A stretch of 64,000 nucleotides of DNA from NCBI GenBank assembly GCA_009728235.1, contig WNZI01000005.1:1-64000 (forward strand), read 5' to 3'. A model generated the notes under the pieces. The model was not told the DNA's origin. It worked only from the letters and a program-made list of their open reading frames with translations, and did no database searches. Below, one piece after another: positions 1 to 8,979 of the stretch (its first letter is position 1; every line of letters begins with the position of its first letter). Position numbers and translations under genes: made by a program. Origin of the DNA: Vibrio cholerae (GTDB lineage: Bacteria > Actinomycetota > Actinomycetes > Actinomycetales > Micrococcaceae).

Positions 1-901
1 TCGACCACGGACTGAGCCGGACAGCTCGGGAACCGCCGAGCGGGCGGCGGATGCCGCCCGAAGCCTCGGCCTCGTGCCCGTCGAGGTACAGCGCGTCTCG
101 GTCGACCGCGAGGGCATGGGCCCGGAGGCCGCGGCCCGCACTGCCCGTTACCGGGCGCTGGACGCCGCCGCCGAGCGCCTGGGAGCGGTGGCGGTCCTGC
201 TCGGACACACCCTCGACGACCAGGCCGAACAGGTCCTCCTCGGCCTGGCCCGTGGTTCCGGGACCCGATCCCTCGCCGGGATGCCGGCCCGGCGCGGCAG
301 GTACCTCCGTCCGTTCCTGGACCTGCGGCGCTCGGACACGGAGGCCATCTGCGCCTTCTACGGCCTGGAGCCCTGGCACGATCCCACCAATGCCGATCCC
401 GCCTTCGCGCGGTCGAGGGTACGCTTCGAGGTCCTCCCGCAGCTCGAGGACCAGCTGGGACCCGGCATCGCCCGGGCCCTGGCCCGCACGGCGCAGATCC
501 TCGGGCAGGACGCCGACCTGCTGGAGCAGCTGAGCCGGGAGGCGTTCGCCTCCCTGGGGAGCACGGACGACGACGGAGCCGTGCTCCTGCCGGAGGACGG
601 TCTCCGGGCGCTGCCCGCGGCACTCAGGCAGCGCGTGCTGGCTCTCGCGGCGCTCGAGCTCGGAGCGTTCCAGCCCAGTTTCGAGCGCCTTCGGGCAGCC
701 GAGGCACTGCTCGACCGGAAGGGTTCGGCCGGTCCCGTGCAGCTGGGAGGCAGGGTGAGTGTGCACCGGCAGGTGCGGGGACGCGCGGTTCTTCCCGGAC
801 AAGCGAGCTATGGCAATCTTGTCCTTAGTAAGAACGGCAGTGACAATGGCAGCAACAATGGCTCCGGTGTGAAGCAACCGCGCCGTCCGACCCAGGAGTA
901 A
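1..901 (+). CDS. tilS: tRNA(Ile)-lysidine synthase TilS, 5' end outside window, frame broken near base 14
   Basis: TilS ligates lysine to C34 of tRNA-Ile(CAU) with ATP, so that the tRNA reads AUA. The PP-loop (SGGxDS) lies upstream of the window; what is visible is the conserved stretch GHTLDDQAEQVLLGLARGSG, the RGRYLRPFLDLRR region and the DPTNADPAFARSRVR substrate-binding segment, followed by a long C-terminal domain. Bases 3-14 read DHGL in one frame, while the rest (PDSSGTAERAA onward) is one frame off. Inserting one base between 14 and 15 restores the family-typical DHGL(Q)PDSSG, so a single-base loss is likely. The C-terminus ends in an Asn-Gly-Ser-rich tail (about residues NGSDNGSNNGSG) before the stop. 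The stop lies three bases before hpt, the usual actinobacterial tilS-hpt pairing. Confidence 0.88.
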   Translation, partial: RPRTEPDSSGTAERAADAARSLGLVPVEVQRVSVDREGMGPEAAARTARYRALDAAAERLGAVAVLLGHTLDDQAEQVLLGLARGSGTRSLAGMPARRGRYLRPFLDLRRSDTEAICAFYGLEPWHDPTNADPAFARSRVRFEVLPQLEDQLGPGIARALARTAQILGQDADLLEQLSREAFASLGSTDDDGAVLLPEDGLRALPAALRQRVLALAALELGAFQPSFERLRAAEALLDRKGSAGPVQLGGRVSVHRQVRGRAVLPGQASYGNLVLSKNGSDNGSNNGSGVKQPRRPTQE

Positions 902-904
902 CCG

Positions 905-1456
905 GTGGATTCCAACGACGTCCAGTCAGACCTCAAGCACGTCCTCTACACCAAGGAAGAGATCCAGCAGCGGATCAACGAGCTGGCGCAGCAGATCGAC
1001 GCCGACTACCAGGGCCGGGACATCCTCCTGGTGGGGGTCCTGAAGGGTGCGGTGATGGTGATGGCCGACCTCGCGCGGGCGCTGCACTCCCACATCACGA
1101 TGGACTGGATGGCTGTCTCGTCCTACGGCAGCGGCACGCAGTCCTCCGGCGTCGTGAGGATCCTCAAGGACCTCGAGACGGACCTGATGGGCAAGCACGT
1201 GCTGATCGTCGAGGACATCATCGATTCGGGCCTCACGCTGTCCTGGCTGAAGGCCAACCTGCTGTCACGCGGGCCGGCCTCGGTCGAGATCTGCACCCTG
1301 CTGCAGAAGCCCGACGCCGCGAAGGTGGAGATCGACGTGAAATACGTCGGCTACGACATCCCGAACGAATTCGTCATCGGCTACGGCCTCGATTTCGCCG
1401 AGAAGTACCGCAACCTCGATTTCATCGGCACCCTGGCCCCCCACGTGTACGAATAG
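905..1456 (+). CDS. hpt: hypoxanthine phosphoribosyltransferase
   Basis: Converts hypoxanthine or guanine plus PRPP to IMP or GMP in purine salvage. The 183-residue length is normal for bacterial Hpt. The PRPP-binding motif is visible as VLIVEDIIDSGLTLSWL (about residues 99-115), with the flexible-loop region MAVSSYGSGTQSSG before it and the C-terminal YRNLDFIGTL typical of the family. The GTG start at 905 lies three bases after the tilS stop, so the two are co-transcribed. The gene is followed by a 176-base gap before ftsH, which probably holds the ftsH promoter. Confidence 0.95.
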   Translation: MDSNDVQSDLKHVLYTKEEIQQRINELAQQIDADYQGRDILLVGVLKGAVMVMADLARALHSHITMDWMAVSSYGSGTQSSGVVRILKDLETDLMGKHVLIVEDIIDSGLTLSWLKANLLSRGPASVEICTLLQKPDAAKVEIDVKYVGYDIPNEFVIGYGLDFAEKYRNLDFIGTLAPHVYE

Positions 1457-1632
1457 GGCGCGTCCGCCCATCCCCCCGCTGTACGCCGGGAGGGAACTAA
1501 AGCCACGATCAACGCGTGGTCAATCTCAGACGGTGTATATGTTGAGGTGCTCCAAGGGCACCCACACAGCAGTGCGCCCTCACACTTGTACTTGCATCAG
1601 CAGGAGGGACAGGGCTTGCTGCCCTGAGACGT

Positions 1633-3690
1633 ATGAAATTCAAGAACATCTTCAAGGGGCCGATCTTCTGGATCGTCCTGGCGGTCGTTGCGCTCCTGCT
1701 GGTCCTCCCGACCCTCTTCGGCTCGGGTACCTCCCGCGTCGACACCAACGTCGGGCTGCAGCTCCTCGAAGATGACCAGGTGACGCAGGCCAAGATCTAC
1801 GACGGCGAGCAGCGCGTGGACCTCACCCTGCGCGACGACTACGAGGACATGGGCCGCAGCGTCCAGTTCTTCTACAGCACCGCGCGCGCCGAGGACGTCG
1901 TCGACGCCATCAACGCCTCCGACACGGAAGGGTTCACCGACCAGCCCGCCGAGAGCAACTGGCTGCTGAGCCTGGCCGGTCTGATCGTCCCCATCCTGAT
2001 CCTCGGCGTCATCTTCTGGTTCCTGCTCAGCCGCATGCAGGGCGGCGGGTCCAAGGTCATGCAGTTCGGCAAGTCCAAGGCGAAGCTGATCTCCAAGGAC
2101 ATGCCGCAGGTGACGTTCAACGACGTCGCAGGTGCCGACGAGGCGGTGGAGGAACTCCTGGAGATCAAGGAGTTCCTGCAGGAGCCCGCGAAATTCCAGG
2201 CGCTCGGTGCCAAGATCCCGAAGGGCGTCCTCCTCTACGGCCCCCCAGGGACCGGCAAGACCCTGCTGGCGCGTGCTGTCGCGGGTGAGGCGGGAGTCCC
2301 GTTCTACTCCATCTCGGGCTCCGACTTCGTCGAGATGTTCGTCGGCGTCGGGGCCTCCCGCGTACGGGACCTCTTCGAGCAGGCCAAGAACAACTCCCCC
2401 GCCATCATCTTCGTGGACGAGATCGACGCCGTCGGTCGTCACCGCGGTGCGGGTGTCGGCGGCGGCAACGACGAGCGGGAACAGACCCTCAACCAGCTCC
2501 TCGTCGAGATGGACGGCTTCGATGCCACGACGAACGTGATCCTGATCGCGGCCACGAACCGCCCGGACGTCCTGGACCCCGCGCTGCTGCGTCCGGGCCG
2601 GTTCGACCGGCAGATCGGCGTCGAGGCCCCGGACATGCGGGGACGTGAGCACATCCTCACGGTCCACTCGAAGGGCAAGCCGATGGCATCGGGGGTCGAC
2701 CTCAAGGGCGTCGCCAAGAAGACCCCGGGCTTCACCGGCGCGGACCTCGCGAACGTCCTCAACGAGGCTGCCCTCCTGACCGCACGGTCGAACGCGCAAC
2801 TGATCGACGACCGCGCCCTCGACGAGGCGATCGACCGCGTCATCGCCGGGCCGCAGAAGCGCAGCCGCGTGATGAAGGAACTCGAACGCAAGATCACGGC
2901 CTACCACGAGGGTGGCCACGCCCTCGTGGCGGCGGCCCTGCGGAACACCGACCCGGTCACCAAGGTGACGATCCTCCCCCGCGGCCGCGCCCTCGGCTAC
3001 ACCATGGTGATGCCGAGCGACGACAAGTACTCGGTGAGCCGGAACGAGCTGCTCGACCAGCTCGCCTACGCCATGGGTGGTCGCGTCGCCGAGGAGATCG
3101 TCTTCCACGATCCATCCACGGGAGCGTCGAACGACATCGAGAAGGCCACCGGCACGGCCCGCAAGATGGTGACGCAGTACGGCATGAGCGAGCGCATCGG
3201 AGCCGTGAAGCTGGGCCAGGGAGCAGGGGAGCCCTTCCTCGGGCGTGACATGGGCAGTGACCGGGACTACTCCGACCAGATCGCCCTCGTCGTCGACGAG
3301 GAGGTGCGTCGCCTGATCGACAACGCGCATGACGAGGCCTACCAGATCCTGACCGAGAACCGCGATGTCCTCGATCGTCTCGCCCTCGAGCTGCTCGAGC
3401 GCGAGACGCTCAACCAGGCCGAGATCGCCGAGGTCTTCCACAACGTCCGCAAGCGGAACCTGCGCGAGGTGTGGCTGTCCAAGCAGACCCGCCCCGTGCA
3501 TTCGCTGCCCCCCGTGATCTCACGGAAGGAGCGCGCGGAGGCGATCGAGAGCGGCCGGCCCGCCCCGGAGGACGTGGCGCCCCAGGACCAGATGGCCGAA
3601 GCCGACATCCCGCGGGACTTCGACGTCCAGGACTCGGACCTTCCGTCGCCCGAGTCGGGCGAGAGCCCCAGGGACGGCCGGGACGGCTAG
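1633..3690 (+). CDS. ftsH: ATP-dependent zinc metalloprotease FtsH
   Basis: Membrane-anchored AAA+ protease that degrades misfolded membrane proteins and short-lived regulators. Two membrane segments flank a short extracytoplasmic region (about residues 8-28 and 112-132). Walker A is GPPGTGKT at 203-210, Walker B is [11 protein letters not shown], and the zinc-protease motif HEGGH is at about 425-429. The 685 residues include an acidic, proline-rich C-terminal tail that is poorly conserved. The start ATG at 1633 gives the canonical [13 protein letters not shown] opening. Position after hpt and before folE is the conserved order in Micrococcaceae. Confidence 0.97.
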   Translation: MKFKNIFKGPIFWIVLAVVALLLVLPTLFGSGTSRVDTNVGLQLLEDDQVTQAKIYDGEQRVDLTLRDDYEDMGRSVQFFYSTARAEDVVDAINASDTEGFTDQPAESNWLLSLAGLIVPILILGVIFWFLLSRMQGGGSKVMQFGKSKAKLISKDMPQVTFNDVAGADEAVEELLEIKEFLQEPAKFQALGAKIPKGVLLYGPPGTGKTLLARAVAGEAGVPFYSISGSDFVEMFVGVGASRVRDLFEQAKNNSPAIIFVDEIDAVGRHRGAGVGGGNDEREQTLNQLLVEMDGFDATTNVILIAATNRPDVLDPALLRPGRFDRQIGVEAPDMRGREHILTVHSKGKPMASGVDLKGVAKKTPGFTGADLANVLNEAALLTARSNAQLIDDRALDEAIDRVIAGPQKRSRVMKELERKITAYHEGGHALVAAALRNTDPVTKVTILPRGRALGYTMVMPSDDKYSVSRNELLDQLAYAMGGRVAEEIVFHDPSTGASNDIEKATGTARKMVTQYGMSERIGAVKLGQGAGEPFLGRDMGSDRDYSDQIALVVDEEVRRLIDNAHDEAYQILTENRDVLDRLALELLERETLNQAEIAEVFHNVRKRNLREVWLSKQTRPVHSLPPVISRKERAEAIESGRPAPEDVAPQDQMAEADIPRDFDVQDSDLPSPESGESPRDGRDG

Positions 3691-3770
3691 CCCCGCAGCC
3701 GAGCGACGGCAGCAGGACGTCGGCGACCGCTGGTCGTCGGCGAGCAGCGCCAACCAAGGGGAGAAGACCC

Positions 3771-4388
3771 ATGACGGATTTCGACGACGAAGTGGTGGAG
3801 GCGGCGCTGGTCGCCACGGGGTCGCCCGTCGACCAGCCGCGTATCCAGCGTGCGGTGAGGGAGATCCTCGCGGCGATCGGTGAGGACCCTGATCGTGACG
3901 GACTGCTCGACACCCCGAAGCGCGTCGCCAAGGCCTACGCGGAGATGTTCGCGGGGCTGCACCAGGACGCAGGAGACGTGCTGGCGACCTCCTTCGACAT
4001 CAACCACCAGGAGCTGGTGCTGGTGAAGGACATCCCGTTCTACTCGACGTGCGAGCACCACCTCGTCCCGTTCCACGGGACCGCGCACATCGGCTACATC
4101 CCCTCCGCCGACGGGAGGGTCACCGGACTGAGCAAGCTCGCACGGCTCGTGGAGGTCTACGCCCGGAGACCCCAGGTCCAGGAGCGGCTGACCACCCAGA
4201 TCGTTGATGCGATGATGGAACACCTCAAGCCCAAGGGTGCGATCGTCGTCATCGAGTGCGAACACATGTGCATGTCGATGCGCGGAGTACGGAAACCAGG
4301 GGCGAAGACCGTCACCTCGGCCGTCCGCGGCCAGATCCGCGAGACGGCGACGCGCGCCGAGGCCATGAGCCTCATACTCGGAAGGTAG
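3771..4388 (+). CDS. folE: GTP cyclohydrolase I FolE
   Basis: Converts GTP to 7,8-dihydroneopterin triphosphate, the first step of folate synthesis. The zinc ligands are visible in [12 protein letters not shown] and in [13 protein letters not shown], and the family segments [14 protein letters not shown] and [23 protein letters not shown] are intact. The ATG at 3771 is preceded by AAGGGGAG, a good ribosome site, and gives 205 residues, a normal length. An open extension upstream into the ftsH 3' end has no family similarity and is not used. First gene of the folE-folP-folB-folK run. Confidence 0.97.
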   Translation: MTDFDDEVVEAALVATGSPVDQPRIQRAVREILAAIGEDPDRDGLLDTPKRVAKAYAEMFAGLHQDAGDVLATSFDINHQELVLVKDIPFYSTCEHHLVPFHGTAHIGYIPSADGRVTGLSKLARLVEVYARRPQVQERLTTQIVDAMMEHLKPKGAIVVIECEHMCMSMRGVRKPGAKTVTSAVRGQIRETATRAEAMSLILGR

Positions 4389-4398
4389 GACCTGCTCC

Positions 4399-5310
4399 AT
4401 GGATTCTCTCGCCGCAGCGCCCGGAACGGGACCTGCGACCTCACCGCTCCCGGTCATCCGGCCCGTGCGCACCGCCAAGACCGTGGGCGATCTGCCGACG
4501 AACCGCGCCGTCGTGATGGGGATCCTCAACGTCACCCCCGACTCCTTCAGCGACGGCGGCAGGTACGCGACGACCGACGACGCCATCGGACACGGGCTGC
4601 GGATGCACTACGGCGGCGCGGACATCATCGACATCGGAGGGGAGTCGACGCGCCCCAACGCGCGCGAGGTGCCGATCGAGGAGGAACTGGCGCGCGTGCT
4701 CCCGGTGGTCCGGGCCCTCGTGAAGGCCGGGGCGCTCGTCAGCATCGACACGATGCACGCGGAGACCGCCCGGCAGGCGCTCGACTCCGGCGCCGCGATC
4801 GTCAACGACATCTCGGGCGCGGCCTTCGATCCCGCCATGCCCGCCCTGGTGGCGGAGCGGAAGGTCCCGTACATCCTGACCCACCGCAGGGGTACCGCGG
4901 CCACCATGGACAGCCTGGCGGACTACGACGACGTGGTGGCCGAGGTCGCAGCGGAGCTGACCGGCTTGCGCGACCGCTTCGTCGCGGCCGGCGTCGACGC
5001 GAGCCGGATCATCCTCGACCCCGGAGTCGGTTTCGCGAAGACCGACGAGCACAACTGGGCGATCCTGCAGAACCTCGACGCCTTCACGGCCCTCGGGCAC
5101 CGCGTGCTGGTCGGCGCGTCCCGCAAGCGCTTCCTCGGCACGCTCCTCACCTCGGCCGGGAAGGCTGCGGCACCCGTGGAGCGGGACCACGCCTCACTCG
5201 CCGTCGCCACCCTCGCCGCCGCCGCCGGTGCGTGGGGCGTACGCGTCCATGACCCCGCCGCAGTGCTCGACGCCGTCAAGGTCGCCGCTGCCGCGGGTCG
5301 CCGGCCGTGA
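4399..5310 (+). CDS. folP: dihydropteroate synthase FolP
   Basis: Condenses p-aminobenzoate with hydroxymethyl-dihydropterin pyrophosphate; it is the sulfonamide target. The signature MGILNVTPDSFSDGG starts at about residue 36, followed by IIDIGGESTRPNA, VSIDTMHAE, IVNDISG and a C-terminal VGASRKRFLG. The N-terminal 35 residues before the TIM barrel are not conserved, so the start could lie slightly downstream, although ATG 4399 sits ten bases after the folE stop. Its last four bases overlap the folB GTG start, which implies translational coupling. Confidence 0.96.
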   Translation: MDSLAAAPGTGPATSPLPVIRPVRTAKTVGDLPTNRAVVMGILNVTPDSFSDGGRYATTDDAIGHGLRMHYGGADIIDIGGESTRPNAREVPIEEELARVLPVVRALVKAGALVSIDTMHAETARQALDSGAAIVNDISGAAFDPAMPALVAERKVPYILTHRRGTAATMDSLADYDDVVAEVAAELTGLRDRFVAAGVDASRIILDPGVGFAKTDEHNWAILQNLDAFTALGHRVLVGASRKRFLGTLLTSAGKAAAPVERDHASLAVATLAAAAGAWGVRVHDPAAVLDAVKVAAAAGRRP

Positions 5311-5714
5311 CCGGCGGGAGCGCACCGACCCGCACCGGTTCCCCCTCGGGCGACCTCGACAGCGTGGTCCTCAGCGGCATCACGGCCAAGGGGTACCACG
5401 GTGTCTTCGATCACGAGCGCCGGGACGGTCAGCCGTTCGTGGTGGACATCGTGCTCCACCTGGACCTCCAGCCCGCCGGTACCAGCGACGACCTGGCACG
5501 CACCGCACACTACGGCGAGCTCGCCGAACTCGTTCACGGCATCATCGGAGGTCATCCCTTCGACCTCATCGAAGCCCTCGCCGAGACCATCGCAGCGGCC
5601 GTCCTCGACGTGTTCCCGGTCGCTGCTGTCGACGTCACGGTCCACAAGCCGAAGGCGCCGATCGAGGTCCCCTTCGGAGATGTGGCAGTGACGCTGCGCA
5701 GGAGCCGGTCATGA
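5307..5714 (+). CDS. folB: dihydroneopterin aldolase FolB
   Basis: Splits 7,8-dihydroneopterin to 6-hydroxymethyl-dihydropterin and glycolaldehyde. Family features include ITAKGYHGVFDHERRDGQPFVVD, the TAHYGELAELVHGIIGG helix and the C-terminal DVTVHKPKAPIEVPFGDVAVTLRRSR. GTG 5307 overlaps the folP stop (GTGA), and its own stop overlaps the folK ATG (ATGA), so the three folate genes are coupled. The first 17 or so residues form a Gly/Ser/Thr-rich extension before the fold begins. Confidence 0.94.
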   Translation: MTGGSAPTRTGSPSGDLDSVVLSGITAKGYHGVFDHERRDGQPFVVDIVLHLDLQPAGTSDDLARTAHYGELAELVHGIIGGHPFDLIEALAETIAAAVLDVFPVAAVDVTVHKPKAPIEVPFGDVAVTLRRSRS

Positions 5715-6202
5715 CATCGGTCCGGTCCGTGCTGGCACTCGGCAGCAACCTCGGCGCGAGCAGGGACACCCTCCTGCTGGCGGTGGCGGACATCGTCGAG
5801 CCGGACGACGTGCGCCTGAACTCCGTCTCACCCGTGGTGCGCACGAAACCGGTGGGCGGCCCCGAGCAGCCCGACTACCTGAACATGGTGATCGAGGTGG
5901 AGACCGCACTGGGACCCTACGAACTCCTGGCCCTCTGCCAGTCCGTGGAGGACAAGCACCACCGCAAGCGCGCCGAGCGGTGGGGCCCACGCACGCTGGA
6001 CGTCGACATCATCACCTACGGCGACTGGATGTCCGACGACGAAGCGCTGATCATCCCGCACCCCCGGGCGGCCTCGCGGGCCTTCGTCCTCCAGCCCTGG
6101 GCCTGGATGGATGCGGGTGCCGTCCTGAACGGACGCCCCGTGGCGGAACTGGCCGCGGAAGCCGAGGACCTTGCGGGCCTGGTGCCGTTCGAGGGAGTCT
6201 AG
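5711..6202 (+). CDS. folK: 2-amino-4-hydroxy-6-hydroxymethyldihydropteridine diphosphokinase FolK
   Basis: Transfers pyrophosphate from ATP to hydroxymethyl-dihydropterin, which supplies FolP. Recognisable motifs are LALGSNLGASRDTL at the N-terminus, VVRTKPVGGPEQPDYLNMV and the catalytic RWGPRTLDVDIITYG loop, followed by IPHPRAASRAFVLQPW. The 163-residue length is standard. The ATG overlaps the folB stop by four bases, and the next gene starts seven bases after its stop, so the operon probably continues into the DUF3180 membrane protein. Confidence 0.96.
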   Translation: MTSVRSVLALGSNLGASRDTLLLAVADIVEPDDVRLNSVSPVVRTKPVGGPEQPDYLNMVIEVETALGPYELLALCQSVEDKHHRKRAERWGPRTLDVDIITYGDWMSDDEALIIPHPRAASRAFVLQPWAWMDAGAVLNGRPVAELAAEAEDLAGLVPFEGV

Positions 6203-6208
6203 GACGCC

Positions 6209-6694
6209 GTGAGCACCCTTCAGTTCCGCTGGCTGGCCGTCGTGGGGCTGGTCGCCGGACTTGCCGGCTGGCTGGTGAACTGGTTCGCCACGCGCAACGG
6301 GTACGGTACGCCGACCCTGCCCCTGACCTCCCTCGTCACCACGGCGGCGATCATCGGGATCACCCTCTTCTTCGGGCGCCGGGTGCTCCGGTGGCGCAAT
6401 GGCAGGCGTGACCGACCGCTCGACCCCATCCTGGCCACGCGCACCCTCGTCCTCGCCCAGGCCTGCGCCTACGCCGGCGCGGTGACCCTCGGGTGGCATG
6501 CGGGAATCCTCGTCGACCAGGTGATGCTCCTGCCGGTCCGCTCCGCCACGGCACCGCTGTGGGGATCGGTGGCGCTCATCGTGGGCGGAATCGTCATGAT
6601 TATGGTGGGATTGGTTGTCGAGAACTTCTGCAGGCTTCCGCCCGACGACGACGGCACCGGCGCCCCGGGCCACAGCGAGGGGGAATATGCGTAG
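6209..6694 (+). CDS. DUF3180 membrane protein
   Basis: Small integral membrane protein of 161 residues with four predicted membrane spans (about residues 8-26, 36-55, 80-98 and 112-136). In actinobacteria, members of this family commonly follow folK, as here. The function is unknown. The GTG start lies seven bases after the folK stop, and the 3' end overlaps the next gene by eight bases, so it belongs to the folate/PH-domain transcript. The cytoplasmic tail is short and acidic (PPDDDGTGAPGHSEGEYA). Confidence 0.85.
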   Translation: MSTLQFRWLAVVGLVAGLAGWLVNWFATRNGYGTPTLPLTSLVTTAAIIGITLFFGRRVLRWRNGRRDRPLDPILATRTLVLAQACAYAGAVTLGWHAGILVDQVMLLPVRSATAPLWGSVALIVGGIVMIMVGLVVENFCRLPPDDDGTGAPGHSEGEYA

Positions 6695-7202
6695 CGAACC
6701 GATCGATCCGTCCGGGCTCGAGTGGTCGAGGGTCTCACCGAAGTACCTGCGCGTCAGGCTCCTCGGCTGGGCCATCGGATCCCTGGTCTGGCTCGTCCTC
6801 GCCTGCGTTCCCCTGGTGCTGCGACTCCTGGGCGTCTGGGACTCCTTCCCGCCGGCGTGGCTCGCCTGGGGGCTGCCCGCCGTCGTCGTGGTCCTCGCCG
6901 CGTGGAGGGGGATCCTGTTGCCACGCCAGGTCGCGGCGATCGGGTACGCGGAGCGCGACGACGACCTCCTCGTGCGGCAGGGGGTGTTCTTCCAGCGCAC
7001 GATGGTGGTCCCCTACGGCCGCATGCAGTACGTCGACGTCGCCGTCGGGCCCCTCGAACGCGCTTTCGGCATCTGCACGCTGAAGCTCCACACCGCATCT
7101 CCCGCGACGAACGCCTTCATCCCGGGCCTTCCCACCGTCGAGGGCACGAGGCTGCGCGAGCAGCTGTCCGCGCGGGGAGAAGCCAGGCTGGCCGGGCTGT
7201 GA
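6687..7202 (+). CDS. PH domain-containing (YdbS-like, bPH_2) membrane protein
   Basis: About 171 residues: two membrane helices near residues 27-48 and 54-72, followed by one bacterial PH-like domain of the bPH_2/YdbS type (QGVFFQRTMVVPYGRMQYVDVAVGPLERAFG). The ATG at 6687 (GGGAATATGCGT) overlaps the DUF3180 gene by eight bases and is preferred over upstream starts that lack the family N-terminus. It is paired with a larger three-domain homologue immediately downstream, the same arrangement as the Bacillus ydbS-ydbT pair, where the YdbST complex is linked to resistance to a bacteriocin. Its role in actinobacteria is not established. Confidence 0.85.
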   Translation: MRSEPIDPSGLEWSRVSPKYLRVRLLGWAIGSLVWLVLACVPLVLRLLGVWDSFPPAWLAWGLPAVVVVLAAWRGILLPRQVAAIGYAERDDDLLVRQGVFFQRTMVVPYGRMQYVDVAVGPLERAFGICTLKLHTASPATNAFIPGLPTVEGTRLREQLSARGEARLAGL

Positions 7203-8791
7203 CGACCGGCCACGGGACGTCCGGGGAGAGTCCGCTGCTGCCGGCGCCCGAAGGGGCGGAGGACGTCGGTCAGGGTCCCGCTGCGGAGGGCGGGGACTGG
7301 CAGCGGGTCCATTTCATCTCGCCGCTCGTGCGCGGGTGGATCGCCCTCATCGCCATCCTCTACTTCGTGGGCCGGGACTGGTTCGAGGGGCTCTTCAGCG
7401 CGGAGACCAGGGGCCGGAGCCCGCTGCCCGAAGGGATCAACGCCCTGGTGGCCGTGGGAATCATCCTCGGGATCGCACTGGTGGTCGCCGGCGTCTTCTT
7501 CGTGTCCTGGTACTTCACGCGCTACCAGGTGACGGCGCAGCACGTCCGCGTCCACTCCGGTGTCGTGTTCCGGCAGCAGCGCCAGGCGAGGCTGGACCGG
7601 GTCCAGGCGATCGACATCGTCCAGCCGCTCCTCGCCCGCATCTTCGGCCTCGCCGAACTCAAATTCGAGGTCGCCGACGCCGGTGAGTCCGCCGTACGGC
7701 TCGCGTTCCTGAAGCTCGACGAGGCCAAGCGGCTGCGCGCCACCATCCTCTCCCGCGCCGCGGGGGTGGATAACGATCCGGAGCATCCCGAGGAGATCGT
7801 CGAAGCACCGGAGCGCGAGGTCGTGTCCATCCCGCCGGGCCGGGTCATCGGTTCGGCGGTCCTCTCGGGAACGACCATCGCGCTCGTGATCGCCGCCGCC
7901 GTGGTCATCACCCTCGGGGTCGTGTTCGAGACGCCGATCATCGCGACCTCCTTCATCCCGATCCTCATCGGAGTGGGCGGCGCCTACTGGTCCGCGCTGA
8001 GCACCGGCTACAACTTCCGCGCCGCGACCTCACCCGACGGCATCCGTATCCGCTACGGGCTGCTCGACACGCGGGCGCAGACCGTTCCGCCGGGCCGTGT
8101 GCAGGCCCTCGGGGTCGTGCAGTCACCGCTGTGGCGGCTGAAGGGGTGGTACCGCGTGACGGTGAACGTGGCAGGCTACGGTGCCTCCGCGTCCAGCGAC
8201 GGGCAGGCACGCGCAACGCTCCTGCCGGTCGGTTCGCGCGACGAGGTCCTGCAGATCCTCGCCCTCGTGCTCCCCGATCCGGGCACACCCCGCCCCGTGG
8301 AGCTCTTCACGGCCGGCATGACCGGACGCGACGGCGAGGAGGGCTTCCTCACGACGCCGCGCCGTGCGCGCTGGCTGGCGCCGCTGGCATGGCGGCGGAA
8401 CGGCTTCGCGGTCACGGAGACGGCCCTGCTCATGCGCTCGGGAGTGCTGTGGCGCCAGCTCGTCGTCGTGCCGCACGAGCGGACGCAGTCCCTGTCGATC
8501 GAGCAGGGACCGGTGGACCGGCGCTTCGGTGTGTCGAACCTGCAGTTCCAGACCACACCCGGCCCCGTCACGCCCCGCGTGGTGCTGGCCGACACGGCGA
8601 CGGGGTGGGAGCTCTTCCACGGGCAGGCCCGACGAGCCGCGGAGGCCCGGCGACGGAGCGGCCCCGAGCAGTGGATGAGGCCCGTTGCCGTCGGGCACGC
8701 ACCGGCAGCGCCGGACAGCGGGACGGTGGTGCGGCCGGGAGCCGAGGGCCCCACTCTCCGGGAGGCGCCCGGAGAACCCCGACGCCGTTGA
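7199..8791 (+). CDS. PH domain-containing (YdbT-like) membrane protein, three bPH_2 repeats
   Basis: About 530 residues with three copies of the bPH_2 unit. Each is recognisable by a Gly-Val/Leu turn followed by a Pro/Asp-x-x-Arg-x-Gln strand: VHSGVVFRQQRQARLDRVQAIDI, IRYGLLDTRAQTVPPGRVQALGV and MRSGVLWRQLVVVPHERTQSLSI. Paired hydrophobic segments precede the first two repeats. GTG 7199 overlaps the stop of the smaller PH gene (GTGA), so the two are translationally coupled and probably form one complex. The last 60 residues are low-complexity and basic. Function unknown. Confidence 0.85.
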   Translation: MTTGHGTSGESPLLPAPEGAEDVGQGPAAEGGDWQRVHFISPLVRGWIALIAILYFVGRDWFEGLFSAETRGRSPLPEGINALVAVGIILGIALVVAGVFFVSWYFTRYQVTAQHVRVHSGVVFRQQRQARLDRVQAIDIVQPLLARIFGLAELKFEVADAGESAVRLAFLKLDEAKRLRATILSRAAGVDNDPEHPEEIVEAPEREVVSIPPGRVIGSAVLSGTTIALVIAAAVVITLGVVFETPIIATSFIPILIGVGGAYWSALSTGYNFRAATSPDGIRIRYGLLDTRAQTVPPGRVQALGVVQSPLWRLKGWYRVTVNVAGYGASASSDGQARATLLPVGSRDEVLQILALVLPDPGTPRPVELFTAGMTGRDGEEGFLTTPRRARWLAPLAWRRNGFAVTETALLMRSGVLWRQLVVVPHERTQSLSIEQGPVDRRFGVSNLQFQTTPGPVTPRVVLADTATGWELFHGQARRAAEARRRSGPEQWMRPVAVGHAPAAPDSGTVVRPGAEGPTLREAPGEPRRR

Positions 8792-8799
8792 CCGCTGAG

Positions 8800-8979
8800 A
8801 TGATCCCGGCGCAGGAGACAGCGCCGCCGCTGATGCCGGAGGCGGACCCCGAGCCGGTGTCGGCGCCCGATCCGGGGCAGGAGCCGACGCCCGGCGCGAG
8901 ATCCGAGGAGATGCCCGAGCTCCCGCGGTACGTCCCGGCCACCCCGGACGGGAAGGGGCCCGGCGATGGTCGCCCCTGA
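8800..8979 (+). CDS. possible small Pro/Glu-rich protein
   Basis: An open frame of 59 codons begins with ATG at 8800 (or TTG at 8788, overlapping the previous stop) and ends inside the first codons of the DUF2520 gene. The product is rich in Pro, Glu and Ala, with no hydrophobic stretch and no recognisable domain. It fills what would otherwise be a 174-base gap in a tightly packed operon, which is the main argument for it. The ribosome site is weak (CCGCTGAG). It may equally be non-coding or a remnant C-terminal extension of the PH-domain protein. Confidence 0.3.
   Translation: MIPAQETAPPLMPEADPEPVSAPDPGQEPTPGARSEEMPELPRYVPATPDGKGPGDGRP

Noticed and set aside
820-880. Asn-Gly-Ser repeats at the tilS 3' end as a short tandem repeat element
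   Set aside because: They are degenerate codons inside one gene with no repeat elsewhere in the window; treated as a low-complexity protein tail.
1597-3501. A 634-codon open frame antisense to ftsH
   Set aside because: Same reasoning: FtsH motifs on the plus strand are intact, and the antisense product is Val/Leu/Asp-biased shadow sequence.
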